Source of the DNA: an uncultured Prevotellaceae bacterium
Lineage (GTDB): Bacteria > Bacteroidota > Bacteroidia > Bacteroidales > Muribaculaceae
Assembly (NCBI GenBank): GCA_945983195.1
Contig: CAMFSS010000081.1
Span: 1 to 8,274, forward strand
Direction of reading: 5' to 3'
DNA: 8,274 nucleotides
The position numbers and the translations under genes are program-made. Within the stretch, counting starts at the first letter, position 1; the number at the start of each line of letters is the position of its first letter. The notes beneath the pieces were generated by a model. It searched no databases, was not told where the DNA came from, and was given only the letters and a program-made list of their open reading frames with translations. Shown piece by piece: positions 6,354 to 8,274 of the stretch.

Positions 6354-7901
6354 TCACTGAGCCAGCGACTTGAGAAGCTTGTTGAGGCTTACCTCATTGT
6401 CGATTATGCCGGCGAGTTCGCTGATTGCAACACGCTCCTGCTCCATCGAGTCGCGATGACGTATGGTCACTGTGTTGTCCTCAAGCGTCTGGTGATCGAC
6501 GGTGATGCAGAACGGTGTTCCGATTGCATCTTGGCGGCGGTAACGCTTGCCTATCGAGTCTTTTTCATCATACTGGCATGCGTAGTCGAACTTGAGCATA
6601 TTCATAATCTCGCGAGCCTTGTCGGGAAGTCCGTCCTTCTTCACAAGAGGAAGCACGGCGCACTTCACCGGAGCAAGCTGCTTGGGCAAATGCAGCACTA
6701 CACGTGTTTCGCCATTCTCCAGTTTTTGCTCCTCATAGCTTGAGCAGAGCACCGACAGGAACATGCGGTCAACACCGATTGAAGTCTCAATCACATACGG
6801 CGTGTACGACTGGTTCAATTCCGGGTCGAAATATTGTATCTTTTTGCCTGAGTATTTCTCATGCTGACTGAGGTCGAAGTTGGTACGCGAGTGGATTCCC
6901 TCAACCTCCTTGAAGCCAAATGGCATTTCAAATTCTATGTCGGTTGCTGCATTTGCATAGTGGGCCAGCTTCTCGTGGTCGTGGTAGCGGTATTTATGGT
7001 CACCCATACCAAGTGCCTTGTGCCACTTGAGGCGAGTTTCTTTCCACTGCTGGAACCATTTGAGTTCCTCTCCCGGACGTACAAAGAATTGCATCTCCAT
7101 CTGCTCAAATTCACGCATACGGAATATGAACTGACGTGCCACTATCTCATTTCGGAATGCCTTACCGATCTGTGCAATACCGAACGGAATGCGCATGCGG
7201 CCTGTCTTCTGCACATTGAGGTAGTTTACGAAAATACCCTGTGCAGTCTCCGGGCGCAGATACACAGCCATTGCTCCATCGGCTGTACTACCCATCTCTG
7301 TCTTGAACATAAGGTTAAACTGACGCACATCGGTCCAGTTCTTTGTACCTGAAATCGGGCAAACGATTCCATAGTCCACAATTATCTGCTTAAGCTCCAC
7401 AAGGTCGTTGGCATTCATTGCCTTTGCAAAACGCTCATGCAGCTCATCACGTTTCTTCTGATGCTCGAGCACACGCGGATTGGTCGAGCGGTAAAGCTCT
7501 GCATCAAAAGTGTCACCAAACTTCTTGGCAGCCTTAGCCACCTCTTTTTCAATCTTATCGTCGAATTTTGCTATTTCGTCCTCAATAAGCACATCGGCGC
7601 GATAACGCTTCTTCGAGTCGCGGTTGTCAATCAATGGGTCATTGAATGCATCGACGTGTCCCGAAGCCTTCCAGATGGTAGGGTGCATAAAAATGGCAGA
7701 ATCAATGCCCACGATATTATCGTTAAGCAGCGTCATAGCCTCCCACCAGTAGCGCTTGATGTTGTTCTTCATCTCAACGCCCATCTGGCCATAGTCGTAG
7801 ACGGCTGCCAAGCCGTCGTAAATCTCGCTCGATTGAAACACAAAGCCATATTCTTTGGCATGTGAAACGATTTTCTTGAAAGTATCTTCTTGTTGTGCCA
7901 T
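6354..7901 (-). CDS. glyS: Glycyl-tRNA synthetase, homodimeric (alpha2) type
   Basis: A 515-residue class II aminoacyl-tRNA synthetase that charges tRNA-Gly with glycine. It is the single-chain alpha2 form found in Bacteroidetes, not the GlyQ/GlyS tetramer of E. coli. Landmarks: N-terminal 'RYWWEAM' (50-56) and 'ASGHVDAFNDPLID' (79-92); a lysine- and glutamate-rich insertion (about 95-175); 'RQFNLMF' (193-199); 'YLRPETAQGIFVNY' (214-227); class II motif 2 around 'GKAFRNE' (246-252) through 'REFEQMEMQFF' (263-273); motif 3 'ETSIGVDRMFL' (372-382); and the anticodon-binding domain from about 'LAPVKCAVLPL' (409-419) to the end. The CPxCG zinc motif of some relatives is reduced to 'CPISG' (181-185). 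The ATG (7899-7901) follows a recognisable promoter by about 60 bases. The symbol glyQS is also used for this type. Confidence 0.96.
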   Translation of the reverse strand: MAQQEDTFKKIVSHAKEYGFVFQSSEIYDGLAAVYDYGQMGVEMKNNIKRYWWEAMTLLNDNIVGIDSAIFMHPTIWKASGHVDAFNDPLIDNRDSKKRYRADVLIEDEIAKFDDKIEKEVAKAAKKFGDTFDAELYRSTNPRVLEHQKKRDELHERFAKAMNANDLVELKQIIVDYGIVCPISGTKNWTDVRQFNLMFKTEMGSTADGAMAVYLRPETAQGIFVNYLNVQKTGRMRIPFGIAQIGKAFRNEIVARQFIFRMREFEQMEMQFFVRPGEELKWFQQWKETRLKWHKALGMGDHKYRYHDHEKLAHYANAATDIEFEMPFGFKEVEGIHSRTNFDLSQHEKYSGKKIQYFDPELNQSYTPYVIETSIGVDRMFLSVLCSSYEEQKLENGETRVVLHLPKQLAPVKCAVLPLVKKDGLPDKAREIMNMLKFDYACQYDEKDSIGKRYRRQDAIGTPFCITVDHQTLEDNTVTIRHRDSMEQERVAISELAGIIDNEVSLNKLLKSLAQ

Positions 7902-7969
7902 TTTGTATATATGTTATTTATTTTCTTAAAAACATTGCGGAAAATCGCTACATTTCCGTTTGCAAGTTG

Positions 7970-8000
7970 CAAAGTTAATGAAAAACCGCCACACAATCAA
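7970..8000 (-). promoter_or_regulatory. glyS promoter (Bacteroidetes type)
   Basis: On the minus strand TTG (8000-7998), a 20-base spacer and TAACTTTG (7977-7970) fit the consensus exactly. The expected start is near 7963-7966, giving glyS a leader of about 60 bases. I see no T-box or other riboswitch structure in that leader. Confidence 0.78.
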
Positions 8001-8192
8001 AAATTAATCGTTCAATTCTAATAACTTAACACTCAAACCCTACTTTTTCTTCACCTCAGCACTCTTTAAGCCACCTAATTTCACACTATTTTTCACAGAA
8101 GAACATTGCGCGTGCTGAAGTCTGATAATGATCGGCTAAAGCACGCATCTCGTTTTTTCTTCTTTTTTCATATTCATTATTAAGCCTAAATG
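8001..8192. other. Non-coding divergent spacer
   Basis: This is part of the 362-base gene-free stretch between glyS and the rightmost ATG. It is AT-rich, with no open frame of note on either strand. One inverted repeat is present, GCGTGCT (8110-8116) facing AGCACGC (8140-8146) across 23 bases, followed 6 bases later by TTTTTT (8153-8158) on the plus strand. With no upstream plus-strand gene, a terminator role is doubtful; a short plus-strand RNA is possible but unsupported. Confidence 0.5.
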
Positions 8193-8223
8193 TTGCGCAA
8201 TGGTAGAAAAATGCGTAACTTTG
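8193..8223 (+). promoter_or_regulatory. Rightward promoter for a gene beyond the window
   Basis: TTG (8193-8195), a 20-base spacer and TAACTTTG (8216-8223) match the Bacteroidetes consensus exactly on the plus strand. The expected start is near 8228-8230, about 35 bases before the ATG at 8264. This is the only plus-strand expression signal in the window. Confidence 0.78.
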
Positions 8224-8233
8224 TTGCAAAGTT
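8217..8233. repeat. Perfect inverted repeat over the rightward -7 element
   Basis: AACTTTG (8217-8223) is mirrored by CAAAGTT (8227-8233) across the 3-base centre TTG. The left arm is the core of the -7 element and the right arm covers the expected start site. Confidence 0.8.
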
Positions 8234-8263
8234 TTTGAAGCATTCTTTTGCTGACTGTTACTT

Positions 8264-8274
8264 ATGGCTGATTA
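8264..8274 (+). CDS. Possible start of an unseen rightward gene (partial)
   Basis: ATG at 8264-8266, about 35 bases downstream of a well-formed promoter, begins a frame reading M-A-D before the window ends. No clear Shine-Dalgarno sequence precedes it, which is common in Bacteroidetes. Only three codons are visible, so the product cannot be named and the start itself is uncertain. Confidence 0.3.

Noticed and set aside
7902..7969. T-box or other riboswitch in the glyS leader
   Set aside because: The leader is only about 60 AT-rich bases without a T-box-like sequence or a strong hairpin, and glycyl T-boxes are a Firmicutes feature.
8110..8158. GCGTGCT/AGCACGC repeat followed by a T-run as a plus-strand terminator or small RNA
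   Set aside because: The loop is long (23 bases), the T-run is 6 bases away from the stem, and no plus-strand transcript source is visible upstream.

Overview
The window looks like a chromosomal housekeeping segment from a member of the Bacteroidales. A gut Muribaculaceae-type genome is my best guess, inferred from moderate GC, protein style and promoter type, and not proven. Supporting points are several copies of the Bacteroidetes promoter pattern (TTG, 20 bases, TAnnTTTG), a homodimeric (alpha2) glycyl-tRNA synthetase, an NDK of the Bacteroidetes type ('ENIVHASDS'), and a lipoprotein whose cysteine is followed by an acidic patch as in Bacteroidetes surface-export signals. All seven complete genes lie on the minus strand, so transcription runs from the right end to the left.

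From right to left: a probable divergent promoter region (about 7970-8263) drives glyS leftward and an unseen gene rightward off the window. glyS (6354-7901) is followed after 51 bases by an FKBP-type prolyl isomerase lipoprotein (5742-6302). That lipoprotein has its own near-perfect promoter just 5 bases before its ATG, and a strong intrinsic terminator (5653-5695) lies beyond it. Next come a secreted GH43 glycosidase resembling arabinan-degrading enzymes (4536-5582), a spacer carrying a 29-bp tandem repeat (4372-4500), ispD (3663-4376) overlapping recG (1589-3679) by 17 bases, a 254-bp spacer with a promoter for ndk (873-1334, GTG start), and a periplasmic M23 metallopeptidase (56-814).

The genes do not form one pathway. 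They cover translation (glyS), envelope protein folding (FKBP), glycan use (GH43), isoprenoid synthesis (ispD), replication-fork repair (recG), nucleotide balance (ndk) and cell-wall hydrolysis (M23). I found no mobile element, CRISPR array, RNA gene or evident new multi-gene system. The points of interest are small-scale: a 29-bp tandem repeat whose last copy runs into the ispD ribosome-binding site and start codon; a perfect 10-bp tandem duplication at the ispD/recG junction whose loss would fuse the two frames; a likely leaderless FKBP transcript; and paired repeats in the GH43 leader and at the rightmost promoter.
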